Positions 8,334-17,409 of a DNA stretch of 64,000 nt are shown in pieces; position 1 is the first letter of the stretch, and each line of letters starts with the position of its first letter. The stretch comes from JANJUB01 sp964586225 (GTDB taxonomy: Bacteria; Armatimonadota; Fimbriimonadia; Fimbriimonadales; Fimbriimonadaceae). The translations under genes and the position numbers were made by a program. The notes under the pieces were generated by a model. That model ran no database searches, was not told where the DNA came from, and saw nothing but the letters and a program-made list of their open reading frames with translations. Location of the stretch: NCBI GenBank assembly GCA_964586225.1, contig CAZPHD010000009.1, forward strand, positions 8,036 through 72,035. Direction: 5' to 3'.

Positions 8334-9440
8334 TTAGGGTGTGAGCGGCTCCGGTTCTGTCAGCCCGAGCCCGTCGATGAGCGTACGGCGGACGCGTTCA
8401 GGGTCGCGTTTGGTTTCGTCGAGTCCATGCTTCTTAGGGTCCATGTTGCCGAAGAAGTAGCCGTCGTGGGTCGAGATCAGATAGTTCAATTCATCGACTT
8501 CGGCGGTGATGGTGGCGATCGCTTTCCGCGTGCGCAGGTCGTAGAGGATGCCATCTGCGTAGAGCCCATGCTCTCCATGGAAGCTAAAGTAGAAGGACAT
8601 CGTCTTACCAGGCGGGGCCTCTATCTCGCCCAGCTTTTCCCCCGAATTTGCATCTTCGACGATGTAGCGGCGCTTGTCGTCTGACCGATAGACCACGTAG
8701 TTCCCGTGTCCATAGCCCCGCTCTGAAGCCATGAACTTGCCGTCCGAGCACCATACGAAGTGCTCTGGACTGGTCTTGATTGGGTCGGCGATCGGTCGAT
8801 CGGCAATCGGGTCCCACCAGCGCGTGGTCGCAACCTCACCCTCGGAGTAGCTTCTGGTGAAGACTCTTGCGTACCTCCCTTCGCCACCTGGGGGCAGTTT
8901 CAGCCAAGACTGGGTTGCGTCAAGTCCTCTGGTGCCAAAGCGTCGGGAGCGAACGATCTTGCCGGTCTCGCAGTCCACAACGTCAAGTTGATCATAACTG
9001 ACCACGACAAGCTGCTTACCATCACGAGTGAACTGAAAGTCAGACTGATCTTGGCCAGGAATCACAGCGATGAGGCGACCATAGCTGTATAGATAGTTTC
9101 GGATCTCCTCCGATCCATTCACCTCGCCCATAGCCTCCAAGTTGTCATGGACCCGCACCAGGTCGAGGGAGTCGGAGGAGACCCGCCGATAGAATGCGTC
9201 GTTCCCTTGGCTCCCTTCCTTCAAGTCAATCCGCAGCACACCATTGCCGAGCAGATACATGCGGTCAGCATCGATCCAGTCGCCGCTCCGAGACACGAGC
9301 GGTCCTTGGTGAATCTTGGACTTCTCTGGAGTGACGACGTCCGTAGGTGTCGTGGAGGTCTTTGCCGAAGGCAACTGTCGAGAGGGCTGACATCCGGCAA
9401 TCCCGAGGATCAACGCCGAGACGAGCACGATCCGGAACAT
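8334..9440 (-). CDS. Lipoprotein, probable beta-propeller
   Basis: A 368-residue protein starting MFRIVLVSALILGIAGC, a lipoprotein signal with the lipobox Cys at residue 17. The rest has repeated strand-turn blocks (for example GKQLVVVSYDQLDVVDCETGKI) like WD40/YVTN-type beta-propellers, ending in a Pro/Glu tail. No catalytic motif is visible and no function is assigned. An in-frame GTG/ATG extension to 9470 exists, but the ATG at 9440 has a TACAAT box 5 nt upstream and gives a clean signal sequence. Confidence 0.65.
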   Translation of the reverse strand: MFRIVLVSALILGIAGCQPSRQLPSAKTSTTPTDVVTPEKSKIHQGPLVSRSGDWIDADRMYLLGNGVLRIDLKEGSQGNDAFYRRVSSDSLDLVRVHDNLEAMGEVNGSEEIRNYLYSYGRLIAVIPGQDQSDFQFTRDGKQLVVVSYDQLDVVDCETGKIVRSRRFGTRGLDATQSWLKLPPGGEGRYARVFTRSYSEGEVATTRWWDPIADRPIADPIKTSPEHFVWCSDGKFMASERGYGHGNYVVYRSDDKRRYIVEDANSGEKLGEIEAPPGKTMSFYFSFHGEHGLYADGILYDLRTRKAIATITAEVDELNYLISTHDGYFFGNMDPKKHGLDETKRDPERVRRTLIDGLGLTEPEPLTP

Positions 9441-9445
9441 GCCCC

Positions 9446-9451
9446 ATTGTA
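9446..9451 (-). promoter_or_regulatory. -10 box, lipoprotein at 8334-9440 (leaderless)
   Basis: TACAAT on the minus strand, 5 nt before the ATG at 9440. Confidence 0.55.
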
Positions 9452-9487
9452 GTTGAACCAGCACGTCCATGACCAGAATTTCAGGTT

Positions 9488-9508
9488 GCGACGGAGCGCA
9501 ACCCTCCC
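9488..9508. repeat. REP-like half element, family A
   Basis: GCGACGGAGCGCAACCCTCCC differs by one base from the right arm of the palindrome at 8270-8325. The two copies bracket the lipoprotein gene. Confidence 0.6.
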
Positions 9509-9516
9509 ATAAAGAC

Positions 9517-9545
9517 GAACGCTCCCCTGAATCAGGAGAGCGTTC
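9517..9545 (-). terminator. Terminator of rpsO-pnp
   Basis: GAACGCTC and GAGCGTTC form an 8-bp stem extended inward by CCTGA/TCAGG. On the minus strand it is followed by GTCTTTAT. It sits 19 bp after the pnp stop codon. Confidence 0.7.
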
Positions 9546-9563
9546 ATCTCAACCGCAAACGCC

Positions 9564-11996
9564 TTATCGGCGCGGGCGGAAGCGGGCGTTCACGTCGTCG
9601 TCGTCACCCTTCTTCTTCGGGAACTCATCCGGAACGACGGGAGCGTCGTCACGCGGTCGCTCTTCGCGAGGACGATCCTCGCGCGGGCGATCTTCGTTCC
9701 GCGGGCGGTCGTCTCGGCCACCACGGTCGCGATCTCGATCTCGATCTCGGCCACCGTAGCCGCCACGATCTCCGCGTCCGCCACGGTCTCGATCTCCACC
9801 GCGACCACCACGATCTCCACCACGTCCGCCGCGATCGCGGCCACCGCGGTCACCTTGTCCAGGAGGGGGCGGCACGCCGTTCTCGTTCTCGGCGAGCGAA
9901 GGCAGCGTCTGCTTCAGGCCGATGGCCGTGAAGTTCACGCGACCTTGACCGTCGATCTCGTGGACCTTGACATTGAGTTCATCACCGATGTTGACGGCGT
10001 CTTCGATTCGGCCAAGCGGTTGAACCGAGAGCTGGTCCTTCGGAACCATGCCTTCGCGTCCGGGCATGTACTCGACGAACGCACCGCGACCGATGATTCG
10101 CGTGACCGGGCCACGGAACTCGGCACCCATTGCGACTTCGTCGGTGAGGCCCTTGATCATCGAGATCGCGCCTTCGATCATCTCCGAGCTGGTGCCGCCG
10201 ATGAGCACGGTGCCATCTTGCTGAATGTCCACGCTCGCGCCGGTCGTGCCGGTGATCTTCTTGATCGTCGCACCGCCTGGGCCGATGACCGCACCAATCT
10301 TCTCGGGGTTGATCTTGATCGTCACGACCTGCGGTGCCGAAGGGGCAACGCTGTCGCGCGGAGCTGGAATCTCAGCTTCGATGACATCGAGAATCTGGAA
10401 GCGAGCCGTCTTCGCTTGGTTCAGCGCCTGGGCCAACACGTCGTCGGGGATCCCGTCAAGCTTGGTGTCAAGCTGAAGGGCGGTGATGCCATCGCGGGTT
10501 CCGGCAACCTTGAAGTCCATGTCGCCACAGAAGTCTTCCATGCCCTGGATGTCCGTGAGCACCTTGAAGACCTTGCCATCCGACATCAGGCCCATGGCGA
10601 TACCGGCGACCGGCGCCTTGATCTTGATGCCCGCATCCATCAGCGCGAGGGTGGAGCCGCAGACCGACGCCATCGACGTCGAACCGTTAGACTCAAGCAC
10701 TTCGCTGATGAGCAGCAGGGTGTAGGGGAAGTCGGGGTCTTCGAGCGGGATCACACTTCGCAGAGCTCGCTCGGCGAGGGCGCCGTGGCCGATTTCTCGG
10801 CGACCGGGGCCGCGCATCGGGCGAACTTCACCAACCGAGTAGGCGGGGAAGTTGTAGAAGTGCATGTACCGGTTGTTCTCAACATCTTCGAGGCCGTCCA
10901 TCGTCTGCGCCTCGCCCGGTAGGCCGAGGGTGGCGACGGTCATGACCTGAGTTTGGCCACGCGAGAACAGGCCCGAACCATGGACGCGCGGCAAAATGCC
11001 GGCGATCGCTTCGAGCGGACGGATCTCGTCGAGCTTTCGACCGTCGGGGCGGGTGTCCTTCTTCAGGATGTTCTCGCGAACGACGCCCTTGACGACATAG
11101 TCGGCGGCTTCGAAAAGCTGCTTCTGGAGTTCCGGCTGGCCTTCGTACTCCGGCTTGAGCTGCTCGACAACGTCCTTGATGATGTCGTTGAGCGCGGACT
11201 CGCGCATCGCCTTGTCCTTCGCGCCCAGCATGGCCTTGGAGATTTCCTTGCCAAACTTCTTCTGGATTGTGGCGACGAGGCCCTCGTCAACCGTGTAGAG
11301 GGTCACGTCACGCTTGGCCTTTCCAGCCGTTTTTGCGAACGTCTCGAATTCGGCCACGATGATCTTGATCGCGTCGTGGGCGAACTTGAGCGCCTTCTGC
11401 ATGACGTCCTCGGTAACCTGGTTCGCGCCGGCTTCCACCATAGAGATCGCGTACTTGTGACCGGCGACCACGAGGTCGAGGTCCGAAGCCTTGATTTGCT
11501 CAATGCTGGGGAACAGGATGAACTCGCCGTCGATCAGGCCGACACGTACGCCGGCGACCGGGTACTTGAAGGGAATATCGCTAACGGCCAGGGCACAGCC
11601 GGCGGCGCAGATGGCGAGCACGTCGGGCGGACACTCTTGATCCACCGCGAACGGCATGCTGATGACCTGGACGTCGTTGCGCAGTCCCTTGGGGAACAGC
11701 GGTCGCAGGGGTCGGTCCATGAGTCGGCTCGTGAGAACCGCCTTTTCAGACGGGCGACCGCCTCGCTTAATGAAACCGCCGGGAATCTTGCCGACCGAAT
11801 ACTTACGCTCTTCGTAGTCGCAGACCAGCGGGAGAAAGTCGATGCCTTCACGGGCATTCTCGGACATCGTGGCGACGCCCAAAATGACGGTCTCGCCCAT
11901 GCCGAGGAGAACTGCGCCACCGGCTTGCTTAGCCACGCGCCCAGATTCGATGCTGAGGGTCTTGCCCCCAACTTCGAAGGAGTGGGAATGAATCAA
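9564..11996 (-). CDS. pnp: Polynucleotide phosphorylase
   Basis: An 810-residue 3'-5' exoribonuclease: two RNase PH domains flanking a helical domain (about residues 1-545), a KH domain (IGAVIGPGGATIKKI) and an S1 domain, the usual PNPase order, trimming mRNA by phosphorolysis. Family members are about 700 residues; the extra 105 are an Arg/Gly/Asp-rich low-complexity tail (RGGRGGDRDR-type repeats). The start is a TTG at 11996 (MIHSHSFEV), preceded at 5 nt by GGAGG; no better ATG is available. The gene follows rpsO by 14 bp, the widespread rpsO-pnp operon, which is autoregulated in other bacteria. Confidence 0.96.
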   Translation of the reverse strand: MIHSHSFEVGGKTLSIESGRVAKQAGGAVLLGMGETVILGVATMSENAREGIDFLPLVCDYEERKYSVGKIPGGFIKRGGRPSEKAVLTSRLMDRPLRPLFPKGLRNDVQVISMPFAVDQECPPDVLAICAAGCALAVSDIPFKYPVAGVRVGLIDGEFILFPSIEQIKASDLDLVVAGHKYAISMVEAGANQVTEDVMQKALKFAHDAIKIIVAEFETFAKTAGKAKRDVTLYTVDEGLVATIQKKFGKEISKAMLGAKDKAMRESALNDIIKDVVEQLKPEYEGQPELQKQLFEAADYVVKGVVRENILKKDTRPDGRKLDEIRPLEAIAGILPRVHGSGLFSRGQTQVMTVATLGLPGEAQTMDGLEDVENNRYMHFYNFPAYSVGEVRPMRGPGRREIGHGALAERALRSVIPLEDPDFPYTLLLISEVLESNGSTSMASVCGSTLALMDAGIKIKAPVAGIAMGLMSDGKVFKVLTDIQGMEDFCGDMDFKVAGTRDGITALQLDTKLDGIPDDVLAQALNQAKTARFQILDVIEAEIPAPRDSVAPSAPQVVTIKINPEKIGAVIGPGGATIKKITGTTGASVDIQQDGTVLIGGTSSEMIEGAISMIKGLTDEVAMGAEFRGPVTRIIGRGAFVEYMPGREGMVPKDQLSVQPLGRIEDAVNIGDELNVKVHEIDGQGRVNFTAIGLKQTLPSLAENENGVPPPPGQGDRGGRDRGGRGGDRGGRGGDRDRGGRGDRGGYGGRDRDRDRDRGGRDDRPRNEDRPREDRPREERPRDDAPVVPDEFPKKKGDDDDVNARFRPRR

Positions 11997-12010
11997 TGTT
12001 GCCTCCGTGT

Positions 12011-12292
12011 TTAACGGGGCTTAACTTCGCGGATGCCGAGTCGACCAATCAACTCGCGATACTTGACGACGTCCCTGTTGCGCAAATAGGCTTCCAGCCG
12101 TCGCCGCTTACCCACCAGAAGCATGAGGCCACGACGCGAGTGGAAATCCTTCTTATTGCGTCGCAGATGATCGGTGATTTGCTCAATACGAGCTTGCAAG
12201 ACGGCGATTTGCACCTCCGTCGATCCCGTATCACCCTCTTGGGTCGCGTAGTCCGCGATCACCGTTGCCTTCTTTTGCTTGTCCAGCGGCAT
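12011..12292 (-). CDS. rpsO: 30S ribosomal protein S15
   Basis: A 93-residue protein of full S15 length with the diagnostic DTGSTEVQIA, HFHSRR-like DFHSRRGLMLLVGKRRRLLxYL core (here KKDFHSRRGLMLLVGKRRR). It binds the central domain of 16S rRNA early in small-subunit assembly. ATG at 12292. First gene of the rpsO-pnp operon, driven by a strong sigma70 promoter 138 bp upstream. Confidence 0.97.
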   Translation of the reverse strand: MPLDKQKKATVIADYATQEGDTGSTEVQIAVLQARIEQITDHLRRNKKDFHSRRGLMLLVGKRRRLEAYLRNRDVVKYRELIGRLGIREVKPR

Positions 12293-12423
12293 TCTTAGAA
12301 ATCAGCTCCGTTCCTTTGGTTTCGGCGAAAGATTTGCCTGCCGCTCTACGCAAACTCCCCGTGCGGTGAGTTCACCGGCGGTGGAGAGGCTCCGTACAAC
12401 GGCACACAAGCACTCTCGCCGAT
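12293..12423 (-). promoter_or_regulatory. rpsO 5' leader
   Basis: About 130 nt lie between the predicted rpsO transcription start and its ATG, unusually long for a window where many genes look leaderless. It contains GGTGAACTCACC (12366-12377 region), a short perfect palindrome. S15 represses its own mRNA through leader structures in several phyla, so this is a candidate autoregulatory leader (inference). Confidence 0.4.
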
Positions 12424-12429
12424 TCAGGA

Positions 12430-12458
12430 ATGATACCCGAATCGTCCGCCGGTGTCAA
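12430..12458 (-). promoter_or_regulatory. Sigma70 promoter of rpsO-pnp
   Basis: TTGACA (12453-12458), exactly 17 bp, TATCAT (12430-12435) on the minus strand. Confidence 0.85.
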
Positions 12459-12462
12459 GGGT

Positions 12463-13716
12463 TTACGTCGCGATCAGTCCAAGGGGGCGGTGTTTGAGGT
12501 TGGGAAACACCGGGGCAAGGTCTTCCAGCCCCATGCGGCGACGGATCACTTCGCCCAGAACGTCTCGGTAATCGGTGGTGACTCGCAGGTCGCCCGTGCC
12601 TTCCAACGCTTCGTCGGCGAGGGTTGGCCAGTTGCCGTAAACCTTGCCGCCTTGGGTGGCGCCGCCCATCACAAACATGAAGCTGGCCCGACCATGGTCG
12701 GTTCCAAGACCGCTGTTCTCATAGACACGCCGACCGAACTCGGTCATCACGACGACCGTGGTGCGCTCGAACCTTGGACCCATGTCTTTGGCGAATGCGG
12801 CGAGCGATTGGCCAACGTCCTCGAGAAGGGAAGCCAACCAGCCAGTGGTGGAACCCTGAGCAACATGGGTGTCCCATCCACCTTTGTCAAGGAACGCGAC
12901 TTCGAGGCCGACTTCCGCCTTCTGTAGGAAGGCCACCTGTTTGAGTGCCCGCCCAAGATCAGTGCTGGGATACTCGCTACGGTAAGAGCCGTAGTCAAGC
13001 CGATTCAACGTATCAAGCACACGCAGGGTCTCTCGACCGGCGGTGGCGATGGCGTCGTCGCCGTCTTGATAGGACCTCGTCAGCGCATTGCGAAACCCCT
13101 CTTCGCCTCGGAGCTCAAAGGCGGCGAGATCGGGCAACGCCATGGCGCTCAGGCCACCCCTGAGAGAATCGGGCATCAGATCGCCGATTGCGACCGCACG
13201 GAGCGGGGAGTCTTCCTCCGACGCGGTGTGATTCAAATAGCGCGCGAGCCATCCATTTGAGGTGGCTGCGCCGGGGCCAAGTTTGGGGAGGCCACGCTCC
13301 ATGGCGGACATCGCTTCGAAGTGAGAGCGGGTCTGGTCGTTCGATCCCACCGCTTGAACCACCGCCATCTTGCCATCGCGATACATTGGATAGATCGGGG
13401 CCAGCGCCGGATGAAGACCGAAGTAGCCGTCGAGGTCTAGCGTCTTCAGCGCGCCGCTACTTTCCTTGGGTGTTCGAAGTCGAAGCGACGGTCGGCGGCG
13501 GTGATAATCGTCGTCTGCGTAAGGAGGAACGACATTCAGACCATCTGCCCCTCCTCGGAGAAACACAACGACCAGCGTGTCTCGGTCGCCGGGAAGTGTT
13601 CGAAAGCCGAGGTTGGCAAGTGCGCTCGGCACCATCCACGCTACGCCACCGATGGCGGCGCCTCGCAGCACCGCACGACGTGACCAGGAACGATAGGAAT
13701 CACAGCCTTCTTGCAT
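12463..13716 (-). CDS. DUF1501 family secreted protein
   Basis: A 417-residue protein with a Tat-like signal (SRRAVLRGAAIGG) and the DUF1501 core: LVVVFLRGGADGLNVVPPY, GFHPAL-like GLHPALAPIYPMY, and TVVVMTEFGRRVYENSGLGTDHG. The family belongs to the alkaline phosphatase/sulfatase superfamily and is nearly always encoded next to DUF1800; the exact reaction is unknown. The ATG at 13716 follows the DUF1800 stop with GGAGA 6-8 nt upstream; a GTG at 13728 overlapping that gene is the alternative start. The two genes form one transcription unit. Confidence 0.88.
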   Translation of the reverse strand: MQEGCDSYRSWSRRAVLRGAAIGGVAWMVPSALANLGFRTLPGDRDTLVVVFLRGGADGLNVVPPYADDDYHRRRPSLRLRTPKESSGALKTLDLDGYFGLHPALAPIYPMYRDGKMAVVQAVGSNDQTRSHFEAMSAMERGLPKLGPGAATSNGWLARYLNHTASEEDSPLRAVAIGDLMPDSLRGGLSAMALPDLAAFELRGEEGFRNALTRSYQDGDDAIATAGRETLRVLDTLNRLDYGSYRSEYPSTDLGRALKQVAFLQKAEVGLEVAFLDKGGWDTHVAQGSTTGWLASLLEDVGQSLAAFAKDMGPRFERTTVVVMTEFGRRVYENSGLGTDHGRASFMFVMGGATQGGKVYGNWPTLADEALEGTGDLRVTTDYRDVLGEVIRRRMGLEDLAPVFPNLKHRPLGLIAT

Positions 13717-13718
13717 GG

Positions 13719-15092
13719 TTATCTCCACTGGAAGTCGGGCGAGGCGAGTAGGGCCGCCGCCTCATCAGGATCGCGGCCTTCGTTGCCGTGGCCGAGGATT
13801 AGCGGTTGGAGGGGATCGAGGCCCTTTAGGTCGACGGGTGAGCCCGCGATCTCGCCGTGGGCCAGTTGATGGGCAAAGTTCCATCGGGCGAGCAGTGTGC
13901 CGGTCCACGCCCCGGTTCGGTCGGGGTAGCCATCGGGCATCGGCCAACCATAGAGCGGTTGCCCCATCGCGTCGAGATGCTGCTGGATAGGTTCGCCGCC
14001 GTCAGTTTGGGCGTCGATGGCTCTGAGCGAGGACACGAGATAGTCGTAGGGCCGCTTGAGCACGGGCGGACCGTCAAGCATGGCGTCGCTCGTGAGAATC
14101 GGCATGAGCATGGCGACGATATCGCCCTTCGTTTTTAGATAAGCGTCTTCAACCTTGGGCTGGATAGCGTCTCCACCCTCGCCCAGGAAGAACCTCGTTA
14201 ACTTGGTCGAAATGAACTTGGCGCAAGATGGATGTTGGGTGACAATCTCGATCACGCGCTCGCCGTCTTCGGTTCCTCTTCCGGCGGGGATGCGGTGCCC
14301 GAGCACGATTTTCTCGCCCTTGTCGTGGACGTCGGGGTCGAACCGGAACTGGTCTTTCGGTCGCATGAAGCGTTGTTCGATGGTCCAGCCGGTAAAGCAT
14401 CGGGCGACTTCGGCCACGTCGCGCTGGCTATAGCCCCCGTACACGCCGAGCGTGTGGAGCTCCAGTAGCTCGCGGGCGTAGTTTTCGTTGGGGACGCCAG
14501 CCCGGTTGACTTGGGCATCGAGATAGCCCAGCATCGCGGCGGATGTGGCGGAAGCCCGTACCATATCTGGAAACTTGCCGAGAGCGTGCTTACGCACGAC
14601 CTGCAGGTCGTCCACGTTCTTGCGGTAGGCGTTGTCGCCTTTGAACGCGAAGATGTTGAAGTGATTCGTCCAGAAGTCGGTCAGTCGCTCGCGGACTTGC
14701 CAGCGGCTGTACACCGCTCTCAGGATGGCGGCCTGACGCAGTTGCCGCATGACGTGTCCCTCGGGTAGATCACGCAGTTCCGCCGAACTGACCCGCATCA
14801 CATCGAGGCGGCTGAGCAAGAACTTCAGCATCGGTACGTCATCGTTCGTGGGTGCGAGTTGTTCGGCGAGGAACGCGTCGCGACCCATTGCGACGAACTG
14901 CTGGTGGTCGCCGGGGATGGGGCCGAAAGCCACGCGATGCAGGTAGCGGTGGGCCTCGTTTCCGCCGCGCTTGGGCACGGAGACATCGGCGGCACGCCGT
15001 CTTCCGGCGACGCGTTGGGCGATCGGGGCACAGCCCGCTACCGCTAAGGTGGAGGCCGCGCCCGCCGCAATCAGGAACTGACGACGATCCAT
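13719..15092 (-). CDS. DUF1800 family protein
   Basis: A 457-residue protein with a lipoprotein-like or Tat N-terminus (MDRRQFLIAAGAASTLAVAGCAP). DUF1800 signatures are visible: HRVAFGPIPGD near the start, LTDFWTNHFNIF, NENYARELLELHTLGV and CFTGWT. The family is of unknown biochemical function, exported and paired with DUF1501, as here. It sits 4 bp downstream of the membrane protein at 15097-15600, so the three genes probably form one operon. Confidence 0.88.
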   Translation of the reverse strand: MDRRQFLIAAGAASTLAVAGCAPIAQRVAGRRRAADVSVPKRGGNEAHRYLHRVAFGPIPGDHQQFVAMGRDAFLAEQLAPTNDDVPMLKFLLSRLDVMRVSSAELRDLPEGHVMRQLRQAAILRAVYSRWQVRERLTDFWTNHFNIFAFKGDNAYRKNVDDLQVVRKHALGKFPDMVRASATSAAMLGYLDAQVNRAGVPNENYARELLELHTLGVYGGYSQRDVAEVARCFTGWTIEQRFMRPKDQFRFDPDVHDKGEKIVLGHRIPAGRGTEDGERVIEIVTQHPSCAKFISTKLTRFFLGEGGDAIQPKVEDAYLKTKGDIVAMLMPILTSDAMLDGPPVLKRPYDYLVSSLRAIDAQTDGGEPIQQHLDAMGQPLYGWPMPDGYPDRTGAWTGTLLARWNFAHQLAHGEIAGSPVDLKGLDPLQPLILGHGNEGRDPDEAAALLASPDFQWR

Positions 15093-15096
15093 GGCT

Positions 15097-15600
15097 TTAA
15101 CTCACCTCGAACGACGGGGCACTGCGAGCGAACAAGGCCATCGTGCCCACGCCGAGGCTAGTCACGAACAGGATCGGCGCAATGAAGAACCAACCGACGA
15201 ACGGGAAGAAGCTCGCCACGACGATCAGCATGGCGGCGCGCGTGAGTCCCTGGTAGATCGACAGCTCGGGATCCATCGCGCGGATTCGGTCGCTCAGGTG
15301 CAGGCTGAGGCCAGCGCCTCCGAGGGCGGAGAGCGCGATCAGGGCGAACACGCCGCCGAGGCCAATGATCTTCACGGGCGGGACCGGATTGGCGGCCATC
15401 GCCACAAACACGACACCCACGGTCAGGGTCACGACCAACCCGATAACGAACGAGACGACTGGCCGTCGCGTGATTCGATCGCGGGCGACATCGGCTCGAG
15501 TTCGAAACGTCAGAGCGGTGGCCAGGTAGAGGGCCCATGTGGTGAGGCCAATGCCCATCAGCAGGGCGACGATTGCAAAGCTGTCTCCGATTGTTGTCAT
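15097..15600 (-). CDS. Four-TM membrane protein of unknown function
   Basis: A 167-residue protein with four strongly hydrophobic segments (about 5-28, 48-70, 80-100 and 125-155) and a short basic loop (TFRTRADVARDRITRR). It is the first gene of the DUF1800-DUF1501 transcription unit; the ATG at 15600 has GGAGG 7 nt upstream, and a TATAGT box lies about 22 nt farther. I do not recognise a family with confidence; a DUF2721-like protein is possible. Confidence 0.6.
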   Translation of the reverse strand: MTTIGDSFAIVALLMGIGLTTWALYLATALTFRTRADVARDRITRRPVVSFVIGLVVTLTVGVVFVAMAANPVPPVKIIGLGGVFALIALSALGGAGLSLHLSDRIRAMDPELSIYQGLTRAAMLIVVASFFPFVGWFFIAPILFVTSLGVGTMALFARSAPSFEVS

Positions 15601-15697
15601 AACGATCCTCCGATGAAGTCACTATAGGTAGCATCTTGGCGCGTGTGGGCCTGAAGCCCCACAACGAAACGCCCTTTGCAAGCGTAGATAGGACCAT

Positions 15698-17347
15698 ATG
15701 CCCGACCCCTCCTCTCTTCGCGACCTCGTTGGCCGGCTGCGTGAATCGGCGAACGAAGATATCCGCCTGCTGAGCTACCTCGACGCTATGGAAGAGTCGC
15801 TGGACGAGCAGGAGCGGCGCGAACACGAGAACCACCAGCTCCTTGAAGAGTACAAGCAGGCTTACGACAAGCTAACCGCACCCGCCAATCGAATCGGGGT
15901 GTTCATTCGATGGCTGGAAGATGGGCACGCTTTGGTTGCGCTCGGCGATGGCGAGTATGTGGCTGAAGTCGATCCAACGACCGATCGGCAGTTGTTGGTG
16001 CCGGGAGTTCGGATTAAGGTCAATGACGCCTACGCGGTGCTCGGCATCTTGGACCCGTCGGAAGGCGGAACGCTTTACCCGGTGGCCGAGGTCACGGCGG
16101 ATGGTCGAGTTCGATTGGGAAGTCATGAGCCGGGTCGCGAAGCGCGCTTGGTGGGTATTGCCGAGTCGCTGAAAGCAACGCCGATCAAGGCGGGAGACGA
16201 GGTTCGGCTAGATGCGTCGGGCCGATTTGTGATCGAGCATTTTGGTCGCCGCGAGACGCGCGACTACTTCTTTGAGGAGGTCCCCGACCTGACATGGGAC
16301 GACGTCGGGGGGCAGGACGAGGCGATTGATTTGATCCGCGAGACGATCGAGTTGCCGCTCATCCACCCCGAGATCTTCGCTCAATACGAGAAGAAGCCGG
16401 TGAAGGGCATCTTGCTCTACGGACCTCCGGGATGTGGCAAGACGTTGATCGGCAAGGCGGCAGCGGCGAACCTGACCAAGGCGTATTCGGAGCGCGTTGG
16501 CCATCCCGTCAAGGAAGTTTTTCTCTCGATCAGTGGGCCGAAGATTCTCAACATGTGGCTGGGTGAGACTGAGCGCATGGTGCGCGAGATCTTTGCGACG
16601 GCGAGGGAAAAGGCTAAGGAAGGGAACCTGGTCTTTATCTTTATGGATGAGGCGGAGTCGGTGCTCAGGACTCGGTCGGCGGGCCGCTGGCTCAACATCA
16701 GCAACACGGTCGTGCCGCAGTTCTGCGCAGAACTCGACGGCCTGGTAAGCCTGGAAAACGTGGTGTTGATTCTCACGTCGAACCGGCCGGACTACATCGA
16801 TCCAGCCGTACTGCGCCCGGAACGGATCGACCGCAAGGTGAAGGTGCGGCGACCGGATCGCGACGCTTCGCTCCAGATTTTGGGGATCTACTTGAAATCG
16901 AGCTTGCCGCTCGACCCCGACCTCTTGGCCAAGTATCACGGGGAGGCCGATTGTGCGCGGCGTGAGCTGGTCGAGGGGGCGATCGATTATCTGTGGCGGA
17001 CTGAGCGTGCGACCGAGTTCCTCAAGGTGCAGTTCCGCACGGGTTCGGCTGAGACCTTGTATTGGAAGGATTTGGTGAGCGGCGCGCTTCTGAAGTCCGT
17101 GGTGGATCGCGCGAAGGACCTTGCCATAAAGCGGGTGATTCAGCGGCCGGATGCCGCGCACGGGATCATGCTGTCCGACCTCCAGGCGGGAATCGACGCC
17201 GAATATCGAGAGAATGAGATTTTCCCGAAAACCGACGTTCAGGAGGACTGGCTGAAGCTGCTGGACGTTGAACCTGAAAACGTGGCGTCCGTGCGTCCGG
17301 TGGGCGAGTCACGGGGCGAGAAGTGGGCCCGAAAAGGCGTTGTTTGA
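15698..17347 (+). CDS. ARC/Mpa-type proteasomal AAA ATPase
   Basis: A 549-residue AAA ATPase with the architecture of actinobacterial ARC/Mpa: N-terminal coiled coil (about 25-65), OB-fold region (about 70-175), and one AAA module with Walker A GPPGCGKT (242-249), Walker B FIFMDE (313-318) and an Arg-finger region (LRPERIDRKV). Such ATPases form hexamers that unfold Pup-tagged proteins for the 20S proteasome. The C-terminus ends K-G-V-V and lacks the HbYX/QYL-type tail that docks on the proteasome. No proteasome, Pup/UBact or ligase gene is in the window. It is divergent from the DUF1800 operon. Confidence 0.85.
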   Translation: MPDPSSLRDLVGRLRESANEDIRLLSYLDAMEESLDEQERREHENHQLLEEYKQAYDKLTAPANRIGVFIRWLEDGHALVALGDGEYVAEVDPTTDRQLLVPGVRIKVNDAYAVLGILDPSEGGTLYPVAEVTADGRVRLGSHEPGREARLVGIAESLKATPIKAGDEVRLDASGRFVIEHFGRRETRDYFFEEVPDLTWDDVGGQDEAIDLIRETIELPLIHPEIFAQYEKKPVKGILLYGPPGCGKTLIGKAAAANLTKAYSERVGHPVKEVFLSISGPKILNMWLGETERMVREIFATAREKAKEGNLVFIFMDEAESVLRTRSAGRWLNISNTVVPQFCAELDGLVSLENVVLILTSNRPDYIDPAVLRPERIDRKVKVRRPDRDASLQILGIYLKSSLPLDPDLLAKYHGEADCARRELVEGAIDYLWRTERATEFLKVQFRTGSAETLYWKDLVSGALLKSVVDRAKDLAIKRVIQRPDAAHGIMLSDLQAGIDAEYRENEIFPKTDVQEDWLKLLDVEPENVASVRPVGESRGEKWARKGVV

Positions 17348-17380
17348 GTTTCTTCTAAAAGGAATCTTAACGAAAACCCT

Positions 17381-17409
17381 TTAACAATTCACGGTTCCCG
17401 TGATACAAT
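17381..17409 (+). promoter_or_regulatory. Sigma70 promoter of nucleotide-sugar gene
   Basis: TTAACA (17381-17386), 17 bp, TACAAT (17404-17409). The ATG at 17481 lies about 65 nt downstream of the predicted start; the leader holds complementary stretches (AGCGAC with GTCG-TTGCT; CCCC with GGGG) that could fold, but I recognise no known riboswitch. Confidence 0.75.

Noticed and set aside
9855..12014. Large forward frames opposite pnp
   Set aside because: They mirror the pnp coding sequence and have no independent support.
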